From positions 1 to 5,710 of the forward strand of contig CAMLFF010000215.1 of the NCBI GenBank assembly GCA_946479185.1: 5,710 nt of DNA, read 5' to 3'. This document shows, piece after piece, positions 1 through 5,710 of the stretch (positions within the stretch are counted from its first letter, which is position 1; each line of letters begins with the position of its first letter). The notes below the pieces were generated by a model. It made no database searches. It had not been told where the DNA came from and saw only the letters and a program-made list of their open reading frames with translations. Source of the stretch: an uncultured Sphingobium sp. GTDB taxonomy: Bacteria > Pseudomonadota > Alphaproteobacteria > Sphingomonadales > Sphingomonadaceae. A program made the position numbers and the translations under genes.

Positions 1-350
1 AGGATGAGCAGGGTCACGAGGCCGTCGCAGCTATGATCGATGAAATAGCCATAGGATGGCCGCTCGATCCGCCGATAGCGCGCAAGGCTGCCATCGAGCG
101 AGTCGCCGAACCATTGCAGGAAGTAGCCGATGATCGCGAGCCACAGCCAAGTCTTGCTGTAGCCACTCGCCGCATAGCCAATGAACGTCGCGACCGCGCC
201 GAAAACGCCGAGCGAGGTGAGCTTGTCCGGCGTCACCCACTGGGGCAGGATGCTGCACAACCAGTTGAGAAGCCGGCGTTCAGGCGCCGCAAGGAGGTTC
301 TTTTGAATCCTCTCGATGGGCTTGGTGGCGGGGCGCGTCTGATTGATCAT
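1..350 (-). CDS. CDP-alcohol phosphatidyltransferase, N-terminal part (cut by window edge)
   Basis: This is an integral membrane enzyme of the family that transfers a phosphatidyl or phospho-alcohol group from a CDP-alcohol to a second alcohol, as in phospholipid headgroup synthesis. The first 116 residues are visible and run off the left edge. The family signature is complete: D83-x2-D86-G87-x2-A90-R91, then nine residues, then G101-x3-D105-x3-D109. These are the metal- and CDP-binding aspartates. Hydrophobic stretches at about residues 46-62 and 66-82 precede it, the usual position of the first membrane helices. I chose the ATG at 350. A GTG at 359 is in frame, and an in-frame TGA at 368-366 rules out anything further upstream. 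Neither start has a good Shine-Dalgarno sequence. The gene is divergent from the polysaccharide operon. The alcohol acceptor (inositol, glycerol phosphate, serine or other) cannot be told from this fragment. Confidence 0.88.
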   Translation of the reverse strand, partial: MINQTRPATKPIERIQKNLLAAPERRLLNWLCSILPQWVTPDKLTSLGVFGAVATFIGYAASGYSKTWLWLAIIGYFLQWFGDSLDGSLARYRRIERPSYGYFIDHSCDGLVTLLI

Positions 351-445
351 TTTATTCACAAGCCGTCATAAAAGCGTAACCAGATTATTACTAGCGTCTT
401 GATCGCTTTTGCGTCCTCCAGCGGGACGAGTTGCAGCGCCTGACC

Positions 446-457
446 GCTCGATCGAGC
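446..457. promoter_or_regulatory. Perfect 12-base palindrome in the divergent intergenic region (possible operator)
   Basis: GCTCGATCGAGC reads identically on both strands. It lies 60 bases before the start of the sugar transferase gene and 96 bases from the start of the divergent phosphatidyltransferase gene. Its position would suit a dimeric regulator controlling either gene. However, CGATCG-type words are common in GC-rich alphaproteobacteria, and I recognise no known regulator's consensus, so chance is a serious alternative. Confidence 0.25.
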
Positions 458-479
458 CTGAGAGCCCTCATAAATACGA

Positions 480-506
480 TTGACCTGACCCGTGGCCCCG
501 CATAGC
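480..506 (+). promoter_or_regulatory. Weak candidate promoter for the polysaccharide operon
   Basis: TTGACC at 480-485 is a good -35-like hexamer. CATAGC at 501-506 is a poor -10-like hexamer after a short 15-base spacer. Transcription would then begin very near the ATG at 517, giving a short leader. The less GC-rich stretch TAAATACGAT (471-480) is another possible -10 area but lacks a convincing -35 upstream. This is a tentative call. Confidence 0.2.
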
Positions 507-516
507 GCGCGGAACG

Positions 517-1878
517 ATGACAGCGAAACCTGCGCCGTCCAAGGAAGTGGCGCGCCTGCGCCTCTATCTGCTCAGCATCCTGATCGACATCATGGTGCTG
601 GGGCTTGCCTTCACGCTTGCCAATTTTCTGGTGCTGGGATCGCTGCAGGGCGAGCCGGGCAAGCCGCATGGCGTGGTGATGTTTGCGATGATCGCGCCGG
701 TTTACGCGCTGATCGCCATCAATGGCGGCGTGTATGGTATCCGCATGATCGGCAATGGCCGGGCCAGCGCGTTCAAGGCGATGTGGAGCCTTGTGCAGGC
801 GGCCATGCTGATGCTCATCATCGTTTATTTCGGCAAGATTGCAGATCAGCTCTCTCGCCTCACCTTCATTGTTGGCCTTGGCCTGTCGGCGGTAGGGCTG
901 TTCTGGGCGAGGCGGCTGATCGATTGGTGCGCCATACGTCTGGTGGGGGAAGTGCCCCACATCACCGTGCTGCTGGTTGATGGCGTGGAGATTGAAACGC
1001 CGCATGATGCCTGGCGCGTGGATGCAGCGCAGATCGGCTTTGATCCTGTGATCGGCGATGCGGCGATGGCAGAGCGGTTGGCGCATGGCGTTGGCGGGGC
1101 AGAGCGCGTCGTGGTGGCTTGCCCGCCCGAGCGGATCGAGGCGTGGCGTATCGCGCTCACGGCGCTCTCGGCAAAGGGCGAGATCATGGTGCCGGAGATG
1201 AGCCGGTTTGTGCCCGCCAAGGTCAGCACTTTTGCCGATCATCCCACCGTTGTGGTGGCTGGCGGGCCGCTGCTGTTCCGCGATCGCATCGTGAAGCGCC
1301 TGCTTGATCTCGCGATCGGCGTGCCCGCAACGCTGCTGCTCTCGCCACTGCTGATTGGCGGGGCGATTGCCGTGAAGCTCTCCGGGCCGGGGCCAGTCTT
1401 CTTCCGCCAATTGCGCATCGGCAAGGATGCGAAGCCCTTCTTGATCCTGAAATTCCGCACAATGCACATGGCCCAAACGGATCAAGGCGCGGAGAAGCTG
1501 ACTGAGAAAGATGATCCACGCGTGACCCGTATCGGTGCGTTCCTGCGGCGTACTAGTCTGGATGAATTGCCGCAACTTTTCAATGTGTTGGGCGGCGACA
1601 TGAGCATCGTAGGTCCACGGCCTCATGCGCCCGCCGCAAAGGCCGCGAATAGCCTCTATTGGGAAGTGGATGACCGCTATTGGGCGCGCCATTGCATCAA
1701 GCCCGGCATGACAGGCCTTGCGCAGGTGCGCGGGCATCGCGGCCCGACGGACCGACATGAGGATCTGATCAACCGGCTTCAATCGGACCTTGAATATGTG
1801 ACCAACTGGTCGATCTGGCGTGATCTGCGCATCATTGCCGCCACGCTGCGGGTGCTGGCGCATGACAATGCGTTTTAA
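517..1878 (+). CDS. Polyprenyl-phosphate sugar-1-phosphate transferase (initiating sugar transferase, WbaP/WcaJ/GumD type)
   Basis: This 453-residue inner-membrane enzyme would start repeat-unit assembly by moving a sugar-1-phosphate from a nucleotide sugar to undecaprenyl phosphate. Four membrane segments lie at about residues 15-41, 51-75, 88-108 and 114-137. A cytosolic domain at 147-250 has the position of the CoA-binding-like domain, but I see no glycine-rich dinucleotide motif in it. The catalytic bacterial sugar transferase domain begins near 255, with a re-entrant hydrophobic segment broken by S276-P277. It continues with FRQLRIG and KFRTM (296-316), the catalytic D349-E350 in SLDELPQ, GPRP (366-369) and [11 protein letters not shown] (396-406). 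The length is normal for the large, two-domain form. ATG 517 is the only reasonable start because an in-frame TGA stands at 481 with no start codon between; its Shine-Dalgarno is weak. The sugar (glucose, galactose or another) cannot be assigned. Confidence 0.95.
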   Translation: MTAKPAPSKEVARLRLYLLSILIDIMVLGLAFTLANFLVLGSLQGEPGKPHGVVMFAMIAPVYALIAINGGVYGIRMIGNGRASAFKAMWSLVQAAMLMLIIVYFGKIADQLSRLTFIVGLGLSAVGLFWARRLIDWCAIRLVGEVPHITVLLVDGVEIETPHDAWRVDAAQIGFDPVIGDAAMAERLAHGVGGAERVVVACPPERIEAWRIALTALSAKGEIMVPEMSRFVPAKVSTFADHPTVVVAGGPLLFRDRIVKRLLDLAIGVPATLLLSPLLIGGAIAVKLSGPGPVFFRQLRIGKDAKPFLILKFRTMHMAQTDQGAEKLTEKDDPRVTRIGAFLRRTSLDELPQLFNVLGGDMSIVGPRPHAPAAKAANSLYWEVDDRYWARHCIKPGMTGLAQVRGHRGPTDRHEDLINRLQSDLEYVTNWSIWRDLRIIAATLRVLAHDNAF

Positions 1879-1882
1879 GGAG
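1877..1882 (+). promoter_or_regulatory. Ribosome binding site that fixes the GTG start of the GT2 gene
   Basis: AAGGAG overlaps the stop codon of the sugar transferase (TAA 1876-1878) and ends eight bases before GTG 1891. That TAA is also in frame with the GTG, so no earlier start is possible. The strong site supports a GTG start and coupled translation of the two genes. Confidence 0.85.
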
Positions 1883-1890
1883 CGCGGCGC

Positions 1891-3024
1891 GTGATTGATC
1901 TGCTTCTGATCGCGGTGATGGTGGTGGCGGCGGTTCTGCTGCTGTGGCCGTTTCTCTTCTATCCGGCGATTTTACGCTGCTTGCCGGTGCGCCCCTTGCG
2001 CGCAGAACAGGGGCAGGCGCCCAGCTCAGCATCCCTGCTGTTCTGCGCTTATAATGAGGCCGCGTCCCTTTCTGCGAAGATCGCCAATATCCGCGCTCTC
2101 AAGGCCCGCTACCCATTGTTGCAAGTCCTTGCCTTTAACGATGGCTCAGCGGACGACACTGGCGCTCTGCTCGATGAAGCAAGCGACATGCTGCATGTCG
2201 TGCATGGCCCTGGGCGCAGCGGCAAAGCGCATGGCATGAAGCTGCTGGCGGCAAAGGCGATGGGCGACGTGCTGATTTTCAGCGATGCAAACGTGATACT
2301 GGATGAAGACGCCATCGACGCGCTGCTGCCTTATTACCGCGACCCGCAGGTTGGCGGTGTCCTCGGCTCACTGCATTATGGCGGTGCGCAGAGCAGTGCC
2401 TCCGCTTCCGTCGGCGCGCTTTACTGGCGTATCGAGGAGCAGCTCAAAGACCTTGAGTCGCGCACCGGCAATGTGATGGGGGCGGATGGCTCTATTTTCT
2501 CGATCCGCCGCAGCCTTTACCCGGACTTCCCCGATAGCGTGCTGGATGATCTTACCGTCTCGATGGCGGTCGTGTTCGGGGGCAAGCGGCTCATTAAGGC
2601 GAAGGATGTGATCGCGCGGGAGATGATGGTCTCGCGTCGCGAGGATGAATATCGCCGCAAGGTGCGCATCGCGACGCGCAGCTGGCATACGCACCAGCAT
2701 CTGCGCCCGCAATTGCGCGCAATGACCCGGCTCGATCGCTTTAAATACACCTCCCGCAAGATCATCCGCTGGTTTGGTGCGGCGTGGATGGGGATCGGCG
2801 CGCTCGCAGCCCTCGTGCTCGCCTGGCGCATCTCGCCCATTGCCGCGATTGCGCTGCTTGCGGCGGCGCTGTTCTGCGGCCTGCTTGGCGCCAACTTCCG
2901 GCGTGGGCCCATCGCCGCGATCATGGATTTGCTGCTGGCTTATGTTGCGACGCTCAAGGGCGTGTTGCGCGCCATGCGGGGGCAGACCTTCACCCTGTGG
3001 GCGCCTGCAAAGTCGCGCGACTGA
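1891..3024 (+). CDS. Membrane-anchored family 2 glycosyltransferase
   Basis: This 377-residue GT-A fold glycosyltransferase is likely to add a sugar to the lipid-linked repeat unit on the cytoplasmic face of the inner membrane. An N-terminal hydrophobic segment (about 3-25) is followed by the GT2 domain. That domain shows YNEA (54-57) at the nucleotide-binding strand, NDGS-x-DD (83-89), GRSGKAHGMK (108-117), and SDAN (131-134) at the DxD position. It also has DD at 219-220 in LDDLTVSM as the probable catalytic base, and a basic RKVRIATRSW segment (256-265) where related enzymes carry Q/R-x-x-R-W. Three hydrophobic segments close the protein (about 293-312, 314-334, 340-360). This topology resembles GT2 enzymes of EPS clusters. 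Donor, acceptor and linkage are not predictable here. It starts with GTG, 12 bases after the sugar transferase stop, behind a strong ribosome binding site. Confidence 0.92.
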   Translation: MIDLLLIAVMVVAAVLLLWPFLFYPAILRCLPVRPLRAEQGQAPSSASLLFCAYNEAASLSAKIANIRALKARYPLLQVLAFNDGSADDTGALLDEASDMLHVVHGPGRSGKAHGMKLLAAKAMGDVLIFSDANVILDEDAIDALLPYYRDPQVGGVLGSLHYGGAQSSASASVGALYWRIEEQLKDLESRTGNVMGADGSIFSIRRSLYPDFPDSVLDDLTVSMAVVFGGKRLIKAKDVIAREMMVSRREDEYRRKVRIATRSWHTHQHLRPQLRAMTRLDRFKYTSRKIIRWFGAAWMGIGALAALVLAWRISPIAAIALLAAALFCGLLGANFRRGPIAAIMDLLLAYVATLKGVLRAMRGQTFTLWAPAKSRD

Positions 3025-3044
3025 TTTTGCGTTAAGATCGCGCG
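3014..3044 (+). other. Possible RNA hairpin across the end of the GT2 gene
   Basis: CGCGCGA (3014-3020) can pair with TCGCGCG (3038-3044) around a 17-base loop. The stem straddles the GT2 stop codon. No run of T follows, so it does not look like a Rho-independent terminator. A third TCGCGCG lies at 3081-3087, directly before the methyltransferase ATG, and could compete for pairing. Words of this kind are common in GC-rich DNA. Confidence 0.25.
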
Positions 3045-3073
3045 GTTCTGCTCGCTTTCATGCGGCAGGATTG

Positions 3074-3079
3074 TATAGG
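3074..3079 (+). promoter_or_regulatory. Weak -10-like element before the methyltransferase gene
   Basis: TATAGG is the most AT-rich word in the 63-base gap between the GT2 and methyltransferase genes, and it sits nine bases before the ATG. If used, it would give a leaderless or nearly leaderless transcript. I see no good -35 at 16-18 bases upstream. The gene also lacks a clear Shine-Dalgarno, which fits leaderless translation but does not establish it. Confidence 0.15.
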
Positions 3080-3087
3080 CTCGCGCG

Positions 3088-3825
3088 ATGATCACGACCC
3101 AACGCGTTTTGAAGGCTGTGGGCAAGCATGTTTCGCGTGCTAGCCTTGCCGTGCGCTCGGCGCTTGGCGGCACGCGCGACCGCTATTGCCCGGCCTGCCG
3201 CAAGGATGTCGTGGGCTTTTATCGCTATGGCGATGAGGCGGAATGGGGCTGCCTGCTGTGCGACTCATCGCCCCGCGAGCGGCTGATGCATGCACTGCTT
3301 GATGATGGTGTCATCAAGGCCCCGGCATGGGCCGCCATTCTCCATTGCGCGCCCAATGAAGCCAGCCTCGTGCGCCGCTTCCGCGCCTATGCTGGTGACT
3401 ATGTGCCTGCCGATATCGACCCGAGCCGATATAATGTGCCCGGCATGCAGCAGCTCGATCTGATGGCGATGGCCGACGAGGAGCGGTTCGACCGCATCTA
3501 TGCCAGCCATGTCATGGAGCATGTGCCGGATGACGCCGTCGTGCTCGCCAATATGCGCCGCGCCTTGAAGCCGGGCGGCGAGGCATGGCTGCTCGTGCCG
3601 CTGTGGAACAAGCCGAGCGAGGATGGCCCGAGCGATCTTTCCGGCCGCGAACGGGAGCAGCGCTTTGGCCAATGGGATCATGTGCGCCAATATGGCCGCG
3701 ACTTCGCCGATCGCATCAGCGCTGCGGGGCTGGAGGTCGATCTGATCGATGCAGCCAGGCTACCCGCGGAAACGGTGCGGCGCATGGGCTTGGCAGACAC
3801 GCTTTTCCGCGCGCGCCGGCCATAA
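3088..3825 (+). CDS. Class I SAM-dependent methyltransferase with N-terminal four-cysteine module
   Basis: This 245-residue soluble protein probably transfers a methyl group from S-adenosylmethionine to a sugar hydroxyl, a sugar acid or a chain end. The N-terminal part has two CxxC pairs, C34/C37 (CPAC) and C55/C58 (CLLC), spaced like a small zinc ribbon. The methyltransferase fold follows. Motif I reads ILHCAPNEA (84-92) instead of the usual glycine-rich loop. An acidic motif II lies at PADIDP (107-112), SHVMEHV (140-146) is the typical type-11 signature, and LKPGG (160-164) is the strand-4/5 hallmark. ATG 3088 is chosen because an in-frame TAG stands at 3076-3078; there is no clear Shine-Dalgarno. 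It lies 63 bases after the GT2 gene and just before the flippase gene, which suggests the polysaccharide repeat unit as substrate. A methyltransferase acting elsewhere, cotranscribed by chance, cannot be excluded. Confidence 0.85.
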   Translation: MITTQRVLKAVGKHVSRASLAVRSALGGTRDRYCPACRKDVVGFYRYGDEAEWGCLLCDSSPRERLMHALLDDGVIKAPAWAAILHCAPNEASLVRRFRAYAGDYVPADIDPSRYNVPGMQQLDLMAMADEERFDRIYASHVMEHVPDDAVVLANMRRALKPGGEAWLLVPLWNKPSEDGPSDLSGREREQRFGQWDHVRQYGRDFADRISAAGLEVDLIDAARLPAETVRRMGLADTLFRARRP

Positions 3826-3841
3826 TGACGGGCGTGCATCG

Positions 3842-5161
3842 TTGATCGCCGGGCTGGCCGCACTGGCCGGGACGCTGGAGCGCCGATCCGGCCTGCTTGC
3901 CATCGCCAAACTTAGCAATGTGGCCCTTGCGATGCTCTGGGGCTTCGTCGTCACCTTCGTATTCGTGCGCCTGCTGCCGATGGACGAGTTCCGCGCGTTT
4001 CTGCTGCTGGTGGCATTTGCAAACTTCACCGTTTCGGCGGAGCTTGGAATCTCCGCGATCGCTTATAGCCGGCTGCGGCGGGACCGGGTGGCAGGCGAGG
4101 GTAATTTCCGCTCGGAAGAGATTGTTGCCTTGCTCTGGCTGCTCGGCGGCATCATTTTGTTGGGCGCGCTGCTGATCGGGGTCGCGATGACCACTGGCCT
4201 GCTCAAGACCAATTATCCGGGCCTTTTCATTGCCTTCTATGGCGTTGCTTCGATCAACCTGTTGACGTTGCTGGCTCGGCGCACGCTTGCGGCGCTCGAT
4301 CATAATCTCTGGTGGGAAGCGCTTGATTTCATTCGCCGCGTGTCCGGCATTGCGCTTTTGTTGGCCGCGCTCATTGGATTGCCGCTCATGGTATCCGTGT
4401 TGCTCCAGCTTGGTCTCGCATTAGCAATCTTGTGGGCAGGTCTCGCGACGGTGCAGTCCAGCCTCGGCATGGTGACTGCACAATGGCTCGGCGCGAGGGC
4501 AGGCGCGGCGCATATCCGCGCGCATTATCTGGCAGATTTCGGGCGGACGGGTGTGCTGACGCTGTGCGATGTGGCGGCCTATAACGCACCTTACTTTACA
4601 ATTGCGGCGGCAACATCGGACCACCGGCCACTGCTTTTGTTCGATTTTGTGTTCAAGCTCTCACGCGCTTTGTCCGCCATCATCCGCGCGCTGGCCGAGA
4701 CGGTGCTGCCCGGCCTTACGCGCGCTGCCTTTGGTGGTGATGGCGTGGCGGTGCGCAAGGCGATCTGGCGCTGCATGATCTGGGCGCTGGGGGCGACCAG
4801 CGGCGCCGCTGTCGCCGTGCTGCTGCTCGGCGGATGGGTGGCCAGCATCATTTTCGATGGAAACCTCATCCTGCAAAGTGCTGAAATCAATATGATCGCT
4901 GGGCTGCTGTTTGGGCTGTGCCTCATCTGCGTCTCTGTCTATTTGCAATGGGGTTTGGGGCGGTTCGCTGCGCTGGTGCGGCCTTCCATGCTTTTGCTCG
5001 CCGGTAGCCTGTTGAGTGTGCCATTGGCCGTGTTTGCCGCGCAGACCCTCGGGTGGAGCCTGTCACTGGCCTTCATAACCATTTATGCGGGCGTGCATCT
5101 TGTGCTCGGCTTGCTACATGGGCGCTTGCTTGCGAATCTGGTGCGCGGGAGGGGCGAATGA
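3842..5161 (+). CDS. Polysaccharide flippase, Wzx/MOP superfamily (start uncertain)
   Basis: This very hydrophobic protein is likely to flip the undecaprenyl-pyrophosphate-linked repeat unit across the inner membrane. From the TTG at 3842 it is 439 residues, near the usual flippase size. I count about twelve hydrophobic segments, at roughly 26-45, 52-74, 95-117, 125-145, 167-184, 186-204, 235-257, 265-290, 311-337, 350-371, 382-401 and 404-427. Basic residues cluster in several of the loops. There is no single catalytic motif; the call rests on topology, length and neighbours. The open frame extends back to an ATG at 3749, which would add 31 residues overlapping the methyltransferase gene by 77 bases. 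That extension (rich in R, A and G and not hydrophobic) looks like read-through of the other gene's frame. TTG 3842 follows the methyltransferase stop by 16 bases but has only a weak ribosome site, GACGGG. CTG 3854 is another option. The stop overlaps the next gene. Confidence 0.85.
   Translation: MIAGLAALAGTLERRSGLLAIAKLSNVALAMLWGFVVTFVFVRLLPMDEFRAFLLLVAFANFTVSAELGISAIAYSRLRRDRVAGEGNFRSEEIVALLWLLGGIILLGALLIGVAMTTGLLKTNYPGLFIAFYGVASINLLTLLARRTLAALDHNLWWEALDFIRRVSGIALLLAALIGLPLMVSVLLQLGLALAILWAGLATVQSSLGMVTAQWLGARAGAAHIRAHYLADFGRTGVLTLCDVAAYNAPYFTIAAATSDHRPLLLFDFVFKLSRALSAIIRALAETVLPGLTRAAFGGDGVAVRKAIWRCMIWALGATSGAAVAVLLLGGWVASIIFDGNLILQSAEINMIAGLLFGLCLICVSVYLQWGLGRFAALVRPSMLLLAGSLLSVPLAVFAAQTLGWSLSLAFITIYAGVHLVLGLLHGRLLANLVRGRGE
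5147..5154 (+). promoter_or_regulatory. Ribosome binding site of the GT4-like gene, inside the flippase 3' end
   Basis: GGGAGGGG lies a few bases before ATG 5158 and is the strongest Shine-Dalgarno sequence in the window apart from that at 1877. Together with the ATGA overlap it fixes the start and points to translational coupling with the flippase. Confidence 0.8.
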
Positions 5162-5710
5162 AGATTGCGATTGTCGACCCCTCGCTGTTTACGGCGCGCT
5201 ATGATGATGGCCTGTGTGAGGCGATTGCGGCGCGGGGTCATGAGGTAACTTTGCTCGGGCGCCCGATGCGGGAGACGGACGCGATCGTCCCCAAGCGCTA
5301 TCGTTATGAGGCCCGCTTCTTCCGGCTCGGTGAGCGGTTGCGGCCTATGCTTGGCGAGCAGCGGGCGGGGCAGGCGGTGAAGGCGCTGGATTATGCGCTG
5401 GATGCGCGCTTTGGTTCGCTCAGCGCGCTGGATGGCGATGTGACGCATTTTCAATGGCTGCCTTTTGCGACAGCGGACGCCTGGCTACTCCAGCGTCTCG
5501 CGTCGCGCACGGCGCTGGTTCATACCGTCCATAATGCCCAGCCTTTCCACGGGGATGGCCATTCGGGTGTGCAGGGGCGCGGCTATGGGGCGTTGCTGCG
5601 GCGCTTCGATGCGCTGATCGTGCATGGCGAGAAGACGCGTGATGCGCTGCTGGCTCAGGGGATTGAGCCTTCGCTCATCCACATCGTCCAGCATCCGCCG
5701 ATGCGGCTGA
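5158..5710 (+). CDS. Glycosyltransferase, GT4 / group 1 type, N-terminal part (cut by window edge)
   Basis: The first 184 residues are visible and the gene runs off the right edge. They look like the N-terminal Rossmann half of a GT-B fold retaining glycosyltransferase. MKIAIVDPSLFTARYDDGLC opens with the first beta strand and the acceptor-side loop, then ARGHEVTLLGRP (25-36) gives the second strand. HTVHNAQPF (122-130) matches the family's HNxxP-like strand, and IVHGEKTRDALLAQGI (154-169) matches the helix before the domain linker, followed by IHIVQHPP (174-181) at the start of the linker. The C-terminal donor-binding half with its E-x7-E motif is outside the window. The start overlaps the flippase stop as ATGA (5158-5161), so both genes are almost surely cotranslated. 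The likely role is adding a sugar to the lipid-linked repeat unit; donor and linkage cannot be told. Confidence 0.85.
   Translation, partial: MKIAIVDPSLFTARYDDGLCEAIAARGHEVTLLGRPMRETDAIVPKRYRYEARFFRLGERLRPMLGEQRAGQAVKALDYALDARFGSLSALDGDVTHFQWLPFATADAWLLQRLASRTALVHTVHNAQPFHGDGHSGVQGRGYGALLRRFDALIVHGEKTRDALLAQGIEPSLIHIVQHPPMRL

Noticed and set aside
33..371. A 112-codon plus-strand frame at the left edge
   Set aside because: It lies opposite the phosphatidyltransferase gene, whose full catalytic signature identifies the real coding strand. Its composition (many Arg, Glu and Ala, no motif) fits a shadow frame.
393..410. AGCG...CGCT hairpin followed by TTTT, resembling a terminator
   Set aside because: The stem is only four base pairs with a seven-base loop, and it sits between two divergent genes where no plus-strand transcript is expected to end.
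391..1863. A 490-codon open frame on the minus strand opposite the sugar transferase gene
   Set aside because: The plus-strand protein has complete family motifs over the same stretch. The minus frame gives a protein rich in His, Arg and Gln with no recognisable fold, as expected from the complement of GC-rich codons.
3011..3022. Palindrome AGTCGCGCGACT at the end of the GT2 gene as a terminator or operator
   Set aside because: It is mostly coding sequence. The self-complementary core leaves only a four-pair stem, and the following GATTTTGC is not a T run.
3749..3841. Upstream extension of the flippase to ATG 3749
   Set aside because: It would overlap the methyltransferase gene by 77 bases with a non-hydrophobic Arg-rich leader, and there is no ribosome binding site of note. 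It is kept only as a fallback start.
3716..4303. A 195-codon minus-strand frame across the methyltransferase-flippase junction
   Set aside because: It is opposite two genes with clear families, is dominated by charged and Gln residues, and has no motif or ribosome site that would support it.

Overview
This window reads as part of an extracellular or surface polysaccharide (EPS / capsule / O-antigen type) biosynthesis locus from a GC-rich alphaproteobacterium. A sphingomonad (Sphingomonadaceae) is my best guess from the style of the proteins, the GC-rich third positions and the gene content. That placement is an inference, since there is no rRNA or other taxonomic marker here.

Layout. At the left edge, on the minus strand, is the N-terminal part of a CDP-alcohol phosphatidyltransferase (1-350, cut by the window edge). 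A 166-base divergent intergenic region follows (351-516), holding a perfect 12-base palindrome and only weak promoter-like sequence. From 517 to the right edge everything reads on the plus strand as a tightly packed run of five genes: a polyprenyl-phosphate sugar-1-phosphate transferase (517-1878), a membrane-anchored family-2 glycosyltransferase (1891-3024), a class I SAM-dependent methyltransferase with an N-terminal four-cysteine metal-site-like module (3088-3825), a multi-membrane-span polysaccharide flippase of the Wzx/MOP type (about 3842-5161), and the N-terminal part of a GT4-like glycosyltransferase (5158-5710, cut by the window edge).

How the genes fit together. By established knowledge of Wzx/Wzy-type pathways, the sugar-1-phosphate transferase would load the first sugar onto undecaprenyl phosphate at the inner membrane. 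The GT2 and GT4 enzymes would extend the repeat unit on the cytoplasmic face, the methyltransferase could decorate a sugar or terminate a chain, and the flippase would turn the lipid-linked unit to the periplasmic side. No Wzy polymerase, Wza/Wzc export machinery or nucleotide-sugar synthesis gene lies in the window; they would be expected nearby. The gene spacing (12 bases; 63 bases; 16 bases or an overlap; a 4-base ATGA overlap) supports one operon, possibly with an internal promoter in the 63-base gap.

The window contains no RNA gene, mobile element, CRISPR array or convincing Rho-independent terminator that I can see. I do not see a clearly new system. The points most worth a second look are the cysteine-module methyltransferase with its unusual SAM motif I, the non-canonical start of the flippase, and the divergent phosphatidyltransferase next to a polysaccharide operon.
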